In this document: one piece after another, positions 1 through 7,298 of the stretch
Layout: each line of letters begins with the position of its first letter
Position numbering within the stretch: the first letter of the stretch is position 1
DNA from: Ardenticatenaceae bacterium
Lineage (GTDB): Bacteria > Chloroflexota > Anaerolineae > Promineifilales > Promineifilaceae
Assembly (NCBI GenBank): GCA_020634435.1
Contig: JACKBS010000006.1
Coordinates: forward strand, 735,868 to 799,867
Direction: 5' to 3'
DNA length: 64,000 bases
Made by a program: the position numbers and the translations under genes
The notes under the pieces: model-generated
What the model was told of the DNA's origin: nothing
What the model saw: the letters and a program-made list of their open reading frames with translations, nothing else
The model's database searches: none

Positions 1-16
1 GGTTAAGTTCACATTG

Positions 17-34
17 GAAGTTTCCGGGGAAATT
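17..34. repeat. Single arm of the 15-base-arm inverted repeat family
   Basis: The sequence GAAGTTTCCGGGGAAAT lies just downstream of the stop of the first minus-strand gene. The same arm is found at 1830-1844, 44455-44469 and, varied, at 30856-30870. The partner arm would lie outside the window. Confidence 0.6.
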
Positions 35-40
35 GGGCAA

Positions 41-682
41 CTACAAGTTGTTGATAATTTTTTGGGCCTGGTCGATTTCGTCTTGGATGATGGTGTGGCC
101 CATGTTGGGATAGATTTTTTTGTTGACGGTGGCGCCGAGGTGGGTGAGGGTTACGGCCGTTTCCTCCACCCTTTCCACTGGAATATGAAAATCTACATCA
201 CTGCACCCTAGGAACACGGGCGTGCCATCCAGTGACCCTTCATAGTTGCGGGGCGTGCCGGGCGGGCCAATCAGGCCGCCGCTGAATACGAGCAGGCCGC
301 CGTAGCGCCGCGCGTTCCGCGCCACAAACTCGCTGGCCAGGCATGCGCCTTGCGAAAATCCGCCAATAATGAGCCGCTCGGCGGGAATTCCAGATGCTTC
401 TACCGTGGCCACGGCATCGGCCACTGCTTGCAGCGCCGAACTTAACCACGGCTCGTTTTGCGGCATAGGTGCTAAAAAGCTTTGTGGATACCAGGTATTG
501 CCCTGGGCTTGCGGTGCCAGATAGGCCATTGCTGGATGCGGTAGCACTTCGGACAGCTCTAGAATGCTAACGGCCGTTGCGCCACGCCCGTGTACCAAAA
601 TCATTGCCGCTTTGGCTTCATTGAGTGGTTTGCCTTGTTGTAACAAGGGTTGGCCTTGATGTAGATTTGCGGTGTGGCTCAT
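41..682 (-). CDS. Phospholipase/carboxylesterase family hydrolase (MhqD-like)
   Basis: Cytoplasmic alpha/beta hydrolase of the small carboxylesterase family (213 aa, normal length). The oxyanion region is HGRG near residue 31; the nucleophile elbow GFSQGA gives Ser110, the pattern before Ile-Pro points to Asp164, and the MGHT motif gives His196, so the triad is complete. It has no signal peptide. The ATG follows GGAGA at good spacing. It is the last gene of a minus-strand run after a MarR regulator and a ring-cleaving dioxygenase. In Bacillus the MhqR regulon pairs MhqD-type esterases with MhqO/MhqA dioxygenases against quinones, and the same role is inferred here. The true substrate is unknown. 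Confidence 0.85.
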   Translation of the reverse strand: MSHTANLHQGQPLLQQGKPLNEAKAAMILVHGRGATAVSILELSEVLPHPAMAYLAPQAQGNTWYPQSFLAPMPQNEPWLSSALQAVADAVATVEASGIPAERLIIGGFSQGACLASEFVARNARRYGGLLVFSGGLIGPPGTPRNYEGSLDGTPVFLGCSDVDFHIPVERVEETAVTLTHLGATVNKKIYPNMGHTIIQDEIDQAQKIINNL

Positions 683-699
683 ACGTTTTCTCCTAAAAA

Positions 700-790
700 A
701 AGCGGAACACAGAGGGGCACAGAGTCGGCGCAGAGTTTCACGGAGAGAAAAATCTGTGCTATCTGTGCAATCTGTGGATGGTTTCCTTGC
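700..790. repeat. Intergenic low-complexity repeat
   Basis: The spacer between the esterase and the dioxygenase contains runs such as CACAGAGG, GGCGCAGAGTTTCACGGAG and ATCTGTGCAATCTGTGGAT. This is the type of dispersed spacer repeat common in large free-living bacterial genomes. No promoter is evident. Confidence 0.4.
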
Positions 791-805
791 GCTAAGAAAG
801 CGCGG

Positions 806-1765
806 CTATGGCTCGGCCGCTTCGACCGGTTTGAGCTCGATTCCCGGCAGGTGCTGCTCGATGGCCGGACGATGTTTTTCCAGCCAGGGCGGCAGCTTGA
901 GATGGGTGCCTAGTTCGGCTACCGGCTCGTCGTACGGGAAGCCGGGTGCGTCGGTGGCAATCTCAAACAACACGCCGCCGGGTGAGCGAAAGTAGATTGA
1001 GCGAAAATATTGGCGATCCTGCACGGGCGTAACCTGAAAATGTGCCTGGCGCAGCTTGTTGAAGTATTCCAGCTGTTCGCTGTCGTCTACGGTACGGAAG
1101 GCGATGTGGTGAATGGACCCGGCCCCAAATTGGGCCGCAGGCTGGCCGGGCCGGTGCAGAATGTCCACGTACAGGCCAATGTCATTGCCGTCAGCCTGGT
1201 AGCGGTAGCGTTGGTTTTCTTGATCGACAAAGGTGTAGCCCAACTGCTCCATGAGCAGATTGGCGGTTGGTTCTACCTCATCCAGCCAAAGCGTGACGCC
1301 ATGAAATCCCTTCAGCGCTTCTGGTTCGCCAATCGGCCCATCGGCCCAATGCTGCAATGTAGCGGGACCCTCGGCGGTGATGAGTTCTAGCGTTAGGCCA
1401 TCGGGGTCGGTGAAGGGGAGCACGTCGGCGCTAAAGCGGGTTTGTATTTCGCCTGTGCTGATGCCATTTTTCTTGAGCCAGTTTTGCCAGAAGCCCATCG
1501 CTTCTGGGCGGATGGTGTAGGCCATGGCGGCCGTTTCGCCATTACCCTTGCGCCCGCGCCGCATTTGCTGCCAGGGAAAGTAGGTCATGATGGTGCCGGG
1601 CGTGCCGACCTCATCCCCATAATACAAATGGTAGGTGCCCGGATCGTCAAAGTTGACCGTTTTTTTCACCAGCCGCTGCCCCAGGATGTGGTGATAAAAT
1701 GCCACATTTTTCTGGGGATTGCTGGCAACGGCCGTTATGTGGTGCAGTCCTTGTACAGGTTTCAT
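806..1765 (-). CDS. Ring-cleaving dioxygenase, VOC/glyoxalase fold (MhqO/MhqA-like)
   Basis: A 319-aa protein with two VOC (glyoxalase-fold) modules, as in MhqO/MhqA-type proteins of Firmicutes. The first starts at residue 5 with GLHHITAVASNPQKNVAFY and the second near residue 150 with GFHGVTLWLDEVEPTANLL. His residues in LHHITA and IHHIAF and Glu in VLFEIATD look like the metal ligands expected for an Fe(II) extradiol-type site. GAGGAG precedes the ATG. It sits between a MarR regulator upstream and an esterase downstream on one strand, which supports a quinone or catechol detoxification role. Ring cleavage is family-level knowledge, and no substrate can be read from the sequence. Confidence 0.85.
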   Translation of the reverse strand: MKPVQGLHHITAVASNPQKNVAFYHHILGQRLVKKTVNFDDPGTYHLYYGDEVGTPGTIMTYFPWQQMRRGRKGNGETAAMAYTIRPEAMGFWQNWLKKNGISTGEIQTRFSADVLPFTDPDGLTLELITAEGPATLQHWADGPIGEPEALKGFHGVTLWLDEVEPTANLLMEQLGYTFVDQENQRYRYQADGNDIGLYVDILHRPGQPAAQFGAGSIHHIAFRTVDDSEQLEYFNKLRQAHFQVTPVQDRQYFRSIYFRSPGGVLFEIATDAPGFPYDEPVAELGTHLKLPPWLEKHRPAIEQHLPGIELKPVEAAEP

Positions 1766-1781
1766 CGTTTACTCCTCTTCA

Positions 1782-1844
1782 ATTGCCCCGGAAACTTTTA
1801 ACCAACTGAATGACAAAGATTCAGCAAACAGTTTCCGGGGAAAT
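1782..1844. repeat. 15-base-arm inverted repeat, long spacer
   Basis: The arm at 1782-1796 and its inverted partner at 1830-1844 match at 14 of 15 positions and are separated by 33 bases. The element fills the spacer between the MarR gene and the dioxygenase. The right arm is the same as in the elements at 17-34 and 44437-44469. Confidence 0.7.
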
Positions 1845-1856
1845 CAGGTAGGCCAA

Positions 1857-2306
1857 TTACGCTTGTGCCAGACCTAAGGTCCGGCAGAGGGCGGCTAGCT
1901 GAGTTTGTTCGGTTTGGGTTAGGGCCGATAGGGTGGCCTCCACGCCAGCCACATGCGCGGGTAGAATCGCCTCAATCAGGGTGCGTCCCGTTTCCGTGAG
2001 ATGAATGTCCACACAGCGGCGGTCGTCTTCGCGGCGCTGCCGCGTGACCAGCCCGCGCTTTTCCAGGTGGTCAATCACCATTGTCATATTGCCGCTAGTC
2101 TTCAAAATTTTCTGTCCAATCTCGCCGCTTTGCATCGGGCCCAGATGGTAGAGCGCTTCCAGCGCCCCAAATTGGCTGATCGTCAGGTCATGGTCGCGCA
2201 AGTGGGCGTTAATCTGCTGGCTTACCGATTCCGCCGCACGGGATAGCTTGATGTAGCAGTCCAGCGCTAAAGTTTCTTCTGCTGTGCCTTCGTAATGGGT
2301 TCCCAT
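1857..2306 (-). CDS. MarR family transcriptional regulator (MhqR-like)
   Basis: A 149-aa protein with the MarR winged helix: helices around TISQFGALEALYHLGPMQSG, recognition helix around TSGNMTMVIDHLEKRGLV, and a wing carrying RREDDRRCVDIHLTETG. Such proteins dimerise on palindromic operators and release DNA when bound or oxidised by small phenolic or quinone ligands. A Cys near residue 98 and another near residue 141 could be redox sensors, as in MhqR/QsrR/YodB-type systems, but this is inference. It is the first gene of the run that continues into the dioxygenase and esterase. GAGGCAGC precedes the ATG, and an AT-rich palindrome lies upstream, so autoregulation is likely. Confidence 0.88.
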   Translation of the reverse strand: MGTHYEGTAEETLALDCYIKLSRAAESVSQQINAHLRDHDLTISQFGALEALYHLGPMQSGEIGQKILKTSGNMTMVIDHLEKRGLVTRQRREDDRRCVDIHLTETGRTLIEAILPAHVAGVEATLSALTQTEQTQLAALCRTLGLAQA

Positions 2307-2369
2307 AGCTGCCTCAATGCGTGTTGTTGTTTCAATGTCAGCAGTGTAATCATTCTTGCGTTATAAGTC

Positions 2370-2382
2370 AATATTAAATATT
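2370..2382. promoter_or_regulatory. Candidate MarR operator upstream of the marR-dioxygenase-esterase run
   Basis: AATATTAAATATT is a 13-base palindrome built of two AATATT halves around one A, in an AT-rich stretch 64-76 bases before the MarR start codon. The size and position fit a MarR-dimer operator. There is no experimental support, and an AT-rich promoter alone would look similar. Confidence 0.45.
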
Positions 2383-2415
2383 TTAACATTAAACTATTTT
2401 TAAGCAAAAAGTAAC

Positions 2416-2467
2416 AGTTTCCCGGAAACTTTTTTCGCCTCGGAAAATAATCAGTTTCCGGGAAACT
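2416..2467. repeat. 15-base-arm inverted repeat at the end of the CocE gene
   Basis: Arms AGTTTCCCGGAAACT (2416-2430) and AGTTTCCGGGAAACT (2453-2467) are each nearly palindromic and are inverted copies of each other, with 22 bases between. The right arm touches the stop codon of the minus-strand hydrolase. A T-run after the left arm could help termination on the plus strand. Confidence 0.7.
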
Positions 2468-4491
2468 CAGACGCCGTGGCGCGGTATCTTTTTGTGCCAC
2501 GCTTTGCTAAAGACGCGCATGCTGCCTTCGTAGCCGTCCAGACTGTTGGAGAGGTAAAAATGGGTGGCGTCGGTGGTGAGCTTGCTGACAGTTTCCATGC
2601 GCACCTGCCAATCGCCGCGCTGGTATTCCAGGCGGAAACGTACTTCTTGCGCCAGCGACAGTGGATCATCGTCGCGGATGGTGAGGGTATGGGTGCTGAT
2701 GTCGTCCAGCTCCAGGCCGTGAGTTTGGTAGCGGATGCGGCCGGAATCCTGGTGCAGCGTGTAGGTGGTGGTGCCCGTTGTTGCTTCGCGGGTCACCGTC
2801 TGGCGGCGGATTTCGTGGCGCAGCGTTTCGATCGGTTCGGGTGGGGCGATTTCGGCGGGCGGAAAGTCGGGTAGGGTGTCGTCGAGGGGGTGGTACGGCC
2901 GTTCCGGCACCACCAATTTGCATCCTTCACCCAGCAGCAGTGTTAGCGTCACTGGCTTTGGCGACGGCCAGGCGTGGCGCAGATAGGTGGGGGAGATGCC
3001 CACCCGCCAGCGATGTCCGGTGGGCAGCCGGTAGGCCATCAAATTCAGCGGCACGGTGACGGTGTACACATGCTCCGGCACCAGCGGTTCCGGGTTTTCG
3101 TGGCTGTGGCGATGGGTGAGGTTGAGCAAGCCCCAGGTGATGAGGGTGGAACGGCCGTCTTCGTCCACATCACACAGCCGTACCGCCACCAGTGCCAGCG
3201 GTTGGTCCACTTTCAAGGTAAGCTGCACCTCGGCATGGCCCAGCAGATTCATCGGTTCGGCCAGCGGCTGGCTGGTGAAGGTGAGGCTCTCACCATCGGC
3301 GGGGCGCTGGTCGCCGGGGGATTCGCCGGGAGAGCCGTGCCCGCCCCAGCCGCCGCCATCCAGCCCGTGATTTTGCAGCCCGACAAAGCTGATTTCTTGC
3401 ATTGGCTGGGGCGCATCGTCCAGCCGATGTTCGTTCAAAAAGTACACCTTTTCCTGGACGTAGGGGGATGGCCAGGCGGGGTCGGCGAGCCAACGGCCGT
3501 TTCTCACCGCATAATTTGGCGCAGGCGGCACGGCATCTTGCAGCCAGGTGCGGATCATCGGCTCCTCCATGATGCCCGTGTCGATGCCCTTCAGCCAATG
3601 ATCCCACCAGCGCAAACTCTCCTGCAAGAAGCCAATCGCCGGGCCGGGCGAATCGCACTGTTCTGGGAAGGCGTGCGACCACGGCCCGACAAGTGCCTTG
3701 CGCGGTCCCGTCAGCCCAGCCATCAGGCGCGGAATTGAGTTGTTGTAGCTGTCCGCCCAGCCGCCGACCATGTAGACCGGAATCTCGATGTCGGCGTAAT
3801 TTTCGCGGACGGAGCCATGTTTCCAGTACGCATCCCGCACTTGGTGTTCCAACCATTTTTCGATGTATGGCGGCGATTGCTCCAGTCGCTCCAGCCACAT
3901 CTCGCGCCATTTTTCGCCCACCCAGCGCGGGTCGGGCGGCGATGGATTGTAGGCAAACATCAGCGAGGCCCAGGGCAGCATCTGCGAGGTGAGCAGGCAG
4001 CCGCCCATGTAATGCACGTCGTCGTGGTAGCGGTCGTCGGTCGCGCCGATGGCGATAATCGCTTTGAGCTCCGGTGGACGACGGGCGGCAACTTGCAAGC
4101 TGTTAAAGCCGCCCCAGGAGATGCCGTGCATCCCAATGTTGCCGTCGCACCACGGCTGGGCGGCAATCCAGGCCAGCACTTCCAGGGCGTCATCCTGCTC
4201 TTGCGGCAAATATTCGTCGTAGAGGATGCCGTCGGAGTCGCCGCTGCCGCGCATGTCTACGCGGATGTTGGCGTAGCCGTAGCCCGCGAAGTACGCCTGT
4301 CGCTTGGCGTCGCGCGCCGAGGTAAAGTCGCTTTTGCGGTAGGGGATGTATTCCAGCAGGGCGGGCACGGGCTGCTCGTTGGCGCTGTCTGGCAGCCAGA
4401 TTTTGGCGGCCAGCCGGGTGCCGTCGGCCAGGGGAATCCAGACGTTTTCCAGGATGGTGACGGTGTGGGGGAAGTCGGTGCGAATTTTCAT
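2467..4491 (-). CDS. CocE/NonD family alpha/beta hydrolase with X-Pro dipeptidyl-peptidase C-terminal domain
   Basis: Counted from the ATG at 4491 the protein has 674 aa. The N-terminal alpha/beta hydrolase carries the elbow GISWGG (Ser125), with a probable His in GPWSHAF near residue 300. The C-terminal half is the beta-rich PepX-C domain typical of cocaine-esterase and glutaryl-7-ACA-acylase relatives. These enzymes cleave esters, amides or X-Pro peptides, and the substrate is not predictable. The open frame extends 33 codons further upstream, but that part is the reverse of a CTTTGCGTC-type spacer repeat, so the start at MKIRTDFPHT is preferred. There is no signal peptide. Confidence 0.85.
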   Translation of the reverse strand: MKIRTDFPHTVTILENVWIPLADGTRLAAKIWLPDSANEQPVPALLEYIPYRKSDFTSARDAKRQAYFAGYGYANIRVDMRGSGDSDGILYDEYLPQEQDDALEVLAWIAAQPWCDGNIGMHGISWGGFNSLQVAARRPPELKAIIAIGATDDRYHDDVHYMGGCLLTSQMLPWASLMFAYNPSPPDPRWVGEKWREMWLERLEQSPPYIEKWLEHQVRDAYWKHGSVRENYADIEIPVYMVGGWADSYNNSIPRLMAGLTGPRKALVGPWSHAFPEQCDSPGPAIGFLQESLRWWDHWLKGIDTGIMEEPMIRTWLQDAVPPAPNYAVRNGRWLADPAWPSPYVQEKVYFLNEHRLDDAPQPMQEISFVGLQNHGLDGGGWGGHGSPGESPGDQRPADGESLTFTSQPLAEPMNLLGHAEVQLTLKVDQPLALVAVRLCDVDEDGRSTLITWGLLNLTHRHSHENPEPLVPEHVYTVTVPLNLMAYRLPTGHRWRVGISPTYLRHAWPSPKPVTLTLLLGEGCKLVVPERPYHPLDDTLPDFPPAEIAPPEPIETLRHEIRRQTVTREATTGTTTYTLHQDSGRIRYQTHGLELDDISTHTLTIRDDDPLSLAQEVRFRLEYQRGDWQVRMETVSKLTTDATHFYLSNSLDGYEGSMRVFSKAWHKKIPRHGV

Positions 4492-4500
4492 AGGTGTCTC

Positions 4501-4605
4501 TTTTTGGGCGCTTTTGACGCAAAGGACGCAAAGATTTTGAAGGAGCAAAGAGGTCTTTAAGCGCTTTTGTTTTTCTTTGATCCTTTGCACCTTTGCGTCA
4601 AATTT
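4501..4605. repeat. CTTTGCGTC-type spacer repeat, inverted
   Basis: Inverted copies of the word GACGCAAAGGACGCAAAG and its complement TTTGCACCTTTGCGTC lie at the two ends of this stretch. The same word family occurs at 46300-46355 between the maturase and a GH3 gene. One end has been read as an N-terminal extension of the neighbouring hydrolase frame. Confidence 0.6.
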
Positions 4606-4638
4606 TGAGGGCCGTAAGTATAGCCTAACCTCGAAAAC

Positions 4639-4687
4639 CTGGGGATGAATCCCCAGGCTATGATGGAAAACGTGCTAAAGCACGTTG
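4639..4687. repeat. Two adjacent short hairpins in the spacer
   Basis: CCTGGGGATGAATCCCCAGG is followed shortly by CGTGCTAAAGCACG. Both are perfect stem-loops. They lie between the divergent CocE gene and the DUF4160 gene, about 90-140 bases before the latter. They look like a dispersed repeat unit rather than a terminator, since no T-run follows. Confidence 0.55.
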
Positions 4688-4777
4688 ATGTTTTTGCCAG
4701 TTTCTACCTGATGTGTGGGTACGGCCGTATAATTAAAACAACTTGTGCTACAATGAATCGAAAGAAGAAATTTGCTT

Positions 4778-5014
4778 ATGCCTACAATTTTGCGTGAAGG
4801 ACCTTATCGTTTTTTCTTTTACTCAGGTGATTCTGTGGAACCGCCCCATGTACATGTAAGAAGAGATAAGTTCACGGCCAAATTTTGGCTTTCACCAGTG
4901 AGATTAAGCCGAAGCGGTGGGTTTGGTCGGCAAGAAATTAATCAAATCCAACGGCTGGTAGAAGATAACCAGGAATTGTTTCTAGGAGAATGGAATGAAT
5001 ACTTTGGCAGCTGA
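4778..5014 (+). CDS. DUF4160 domain protein
   Basis: A 78-aa protein beginning MPTILREGPYRFFFYSGD, with the family hallmark of an early YRFFFYSGD and EPPHVHVRR stretch. The ATG at 4778 is preferred over the in-frame TTG six bases earlier because AAGAAG lies at correct distance. DUF4160 genes are typically followed by a DUF2442 gene, as here with a 20-base overlap, and the pair has been proposed to be a type II toxin-antitoxin-like module. Which member is toxic, if any, cannot be told from sequence. Confidence 0.85.
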   Translation: MPTILREGPYRFFFYSGDSVEPPHVHVRRDKFTAKFWLSPVRLSRSGGFGRQEINQIQRLVEDNQELFLGEWNEYFGS

Positions 5015-5294
5015 GATTCAAACTGTAAAAGGTATTAATGTCGTTACCAGTGATGATACTTTGACGGTAGAGTTGGCAGATGGCCGTTCCCTCTCCGTCC
5101 CAATTGCCTGGTATCCGCGTTTGTTTCATGGCAGTCAACAAGAACGTGAAAATTGGGAGCTGATTGGCGATGGCGAAGGCATTCATTGGCCGGATTTGGA
5201 TGAAGATATAAGCGTCGAAGGGCTGATTTTGGGCAGACCTTCCGGTGAAAGCCAACGTTCGTTGCAGCGTTGGCTGGACGGCCGAAAAGGCTAA
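4995..5294 (+). CDS. DUF2442 domain protein
   Basis: A 99-aa protein with the family pattern of an N-terminal strand pair (VVTSDDTLTVELADGRSLSVPI), a WYPRL motif and the conserved IHWPDLDEDISVEGLL-like end near residue 70. AGGAGA inside the upstream gene gives the ribosome site for the ATG at 4995, and the frames overlap by 20 bases, implying translational coupling to DUF4160. It is probably the second component of a small two-gene module, with function unproven. The C-terminal QRSLQRWLDGR is basic, which might allow nucleic acid contact. Confidence 0.85.
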   Translation: MNTLAAEIQTVKGINVVTSDDTLTVELADGRSLSVPIAWYPRLFHGSQQERENWELIGDGEGIHWPDLDEDISVEGLILGRPSGESQRSLQRWLDGRKG

Positions 5295-5313
5295 ATTATT
5301 GGGTGCTCCAAAA

Positions 5314-5344
5314 TCGACCTTTTTTCAATTAGCAAACGTATAAT
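5314..5344 (+). promoter_or_regulatory. Candidate promoter for the S9 peptidase gene
   Basis: A consensus -10 hexamer TATAAT lies at 5339-5344. A weak -35 (TCGACC, 5314-5319) sits 19 bases upstream. Transcription would start near 5351, inside the left arm of the hairpin that follows, so the promoter-proximal mRNA would lack a complete stem. Confidence 0.5.
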
Positions 5345-5379
5345 CCTCCCTGAATTTAGAAATCAGGGAGGATTTTTTT
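5342..5379 (+). terminator. Terminator-like hairpin overlapping the Shine-Dalgarno and abutting the start codon
   Basis: A perfect 12-bp stem (5342-5353 with 5363-5374), a 9-base loop and a run of seven T residues end one base before the ATG at 5380. The right arm contains AGGGAGGA, the ribosome binding site of the downstream gene, at a spacing of seven bases. Read-through RNA from the DUF2442 gene would form the hairpin and either terminate or hide the binding site. RNA begun at the TATAAT promoter would not. Confidence 0.75.
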
Positions 5380-7251
5380 ATGAGCGCAGTGCGGAATCCT
5401 GATGGGCAGGTGATTGAGGAAAAGTACGAGCGACAGGGCTGGCCCGCCGTCAAGCGGCCGGACTTGAAGCCGCCGGATGGTTGGGACATGGCGCTGATTC
5501 CGGCGGTGAACCGGGTACGCAATCATCAGCTTTCGCCGGATGGGGAGCAGATCGCCTTTATCTGGGACCGCGAGGAGCAGTCGGATGTATACGTGATGTC
5601 CAGTGCGGGTGGCTGGCCACGGCGCATCTCCACGCGGCGGGCGGCGGCGGCGTACTGGGCCGATGAAACTCCGCAATGGTCGCCGGATGGGCAATGGCTG
5701 GCCTTCACCATGCAAGATCACGTGTATGTCGCCCCAGCGTCTGGTGGCTTGCCCCAAAAGATTAGCGACTTTGCCTCGTCGGCGTTCTCCCCGGTGTGGC
5801 TGCCGGATAGCAACCAACTGGTGGTCAGCGTGGAGCGCAATGACCAGGTGCAGCTGCTGCTGACGGACCGGGACGGCCGTTGGCCACGCCAAATCATTAA
5901 GACGCCGGGGGATGCCTGGGACGCCAAACCTTCGCCAGACGGCCGTTTCCTCCTCTTCACCCACCGTCCCTTCGACGACATGAACCGGCTGGACATCTGG
6001 CTGGTGGAGCTGGAGACGGGGCAGCTGCGCGAGCTGACCAGCACGCCCAGGCTGCGCAACTGGGGTGGCATCTGGTCGCCCGATGGGCAGCAGATCGCCT
6101 TCATCTCGCAGCGGCCGGAGTTTAACGAGGTGTGGCTGGTGCGGCCCGATGGCTCTGGCCTGCGGCAGCTGTCGCACGAGGGGGCCGATTTTGCCGACCT
6201 GGCCTGGTCGCCGGATGGCAGCCAGATTGCGTGCAGCATCAATCGGGCGGGCGCGTATGAGTTGGCGCTGCTGGATGTCCAATCGGGCGATGTGCGGACG
6301 CTGCGGGCGGGCCACGGGGTTCATGCCTTGCCGAATTGGTCGCCAGACGGCACCTTTTTGACCGTTGAGCACGAGGACCCGATTTTGCCTGCGGATTTGT
6401 ATAAGGTGGCAGTGGAAGACGGCCGTACCACCCAATTGACCTTCTCCAACCTGCCCGCCCTGGCTGCTAATTCGCTGGTGATGCCGGAAATGGTTAGCTA
6501 CAAAAGCTTCGACGGCTTGGAGATTCCCGCCTTTTTGTACCGTCCGGCCAAATCCAACGGGGCAGCGATTGTGTACCCGCACGGTGGGCCGTCGTCGCTG
6601 TACAATTTTGGCTGGGACATTTGGGCGCAATATTTTGTGGCCAAGGGGTACACCTGGCTGGCCCCCAACTATCGCGGCAGCACCGGGTACGGAGTCACTT
6701 TTGAACACGCCAACTACAACGACTGGGGCGTCGGCGATACAAAAGATTGCCTGCATGGGGCGCGCTATCTGCACCAGTTTGCCGAGATTGACCGGGAGCG
6801 CATCGGCATTTTTGGCGGCAGCTACGGCGGCTACATGACGGCTTGCTGCCTGAGCCGCGACCCGGACTATTTGTTTGCCTGCGGCGTGAATAAGTACGGC
6901 GACTCCAACATCATCAGCTCCTGGGCGCAGTGCAACCGGGATTTGCGGCTGTACACCGAGATTTTCCTTGGCCATCCGGCAGAGAACCGACCAGTACACG
7001 TGGCCGCATCGCCCATAGCCGAGGTGGAGAATGTGCAGAAGCCGGTGTTCATCGCTCACGGGCTGGATGATACGGTGGTGCCACCGCAGGCGTCGGAGGA
7101 GTGGGTGGAGGCGTTGCGCCGGGCGGGCAAGACGTTTGAGTACAAGACGTACGCCGGGGAAGCCCACGGCTTTTTGCACAAGCGAGCGGTTTTGGATTTT
7201 TACGGCCGTATGGAAACGTTTTTGGATTGGTATTTGCTGCCGAGGAAGTAA
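5380..7251 (+). CDS. S9 family prolyl oligopeptidase-type serine peptidase
   Basis: A 623-aa cytoplasmic peptidase. Residues 40-360 form a TolB-like beta-propeller with repeated SPDG words (SPDGEQIAF, SPDGQWLAF, SPDGRFLLF, SPDGQQIAF, SPDGSQIAC, SPDGTFL). Residues 370-623 are the peptidase_S9 alpha/beta hydrolase domain with HGGP, the elbow GGSYGGYM (Ser481), Asp in GLDDTVVPP near 566 and His in GEAHGFLH near 597. The architecture matches acylaminoacyl- and dipeptidyl-peptidases, which trim short peptides. Translation may be controlled by the overlapping hairpin described above. It starts a four-gene plus-strand series whose junctions all hold inverted repeats. Confidence 0.93.
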   Translation: MSAVRNPDGQVIEEKYERQGWPAVKRPDLKPPDGWDMALIPAVNRVRNHQLSPDGEQIAFIWDREEQSDVYVMSSAGGWPRRISTRRAAAAYWADETPQWSPDGQWLAFTMQDHVYVAPASGGLPQKISDFASSAFSPVWLPDSNQLVVSVERNDQVQLLLTDRDGRWPRQIIKTPGDAWDAKPSPDGRFLLFTHRPFDDMNRLDIWLVELETGQLRELTSTPRLRNWGGIWSPDGQQIAFISQRPEFNEVWLVRPDGSGLRQLSHEGADFADLAWSPDGSQIACSINRAGAYELALLDVQSGDVRTLRAGHGVHALPNWSPDGTFLTVEHEDPILPADLYKVAVEDGRTTQLTFSNLPALAANSLVMPEMVSYKSFDGLEIPAFLYRPAKSNGAAIVYPHGGPSSLYNFGWDIWAQYFVAKGYTWLAPNYRGSTGYGVTFEHANYNDWGVGDTKDCLHGARYLHQFAEIDRERIGIFGGSYGGYMTACCLSRDPDYLFACGVNKYGDSNIISSWAQCNRDLRLYTEIFLGHPAENRPVHVAASPIAEVENVQKPVFIAHGLDDTVVPPQASEEWVEALRRAGKTFEYKTYAGEAHGFLHKRAVLDFYGRMETFLDWYLLPRK

Positions 7252-7286
7252 TTGAGTAATTCGGTAATTTGGCAATTACTCAATTA
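7249..7286. repeat. Junction inverted repeat beginning at the stop codon
   Basis: TAATTGAGTAATT at the TAA stop of the peptidase is answered by AATTACTCAATTA at 7274-7286, 13 bases before the next ATG. A longer version of the same family lies at 9705-9771. Confidence 0.75.
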
Positions 7287-7298
7287 CAAATCAACTCT

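Noticed and set aside
4492..4590. 33-codon N-terminal extension of the CocE-type hydrolase
   Set aside because: The extension is the reverse of a spacer repeat (CTTTGCGTC words) and is not family-like; the ATG at 4491 begins the conserved part.
5356..7275. 639-codon open frame on the minus strand opposite the S9 peptidase
   Set aside because: Its translation is Arg/Pro/His-rich with no family pattern, and it is the antisense of a clear peptidase gene. Long antisense frames are expected at this GC content.
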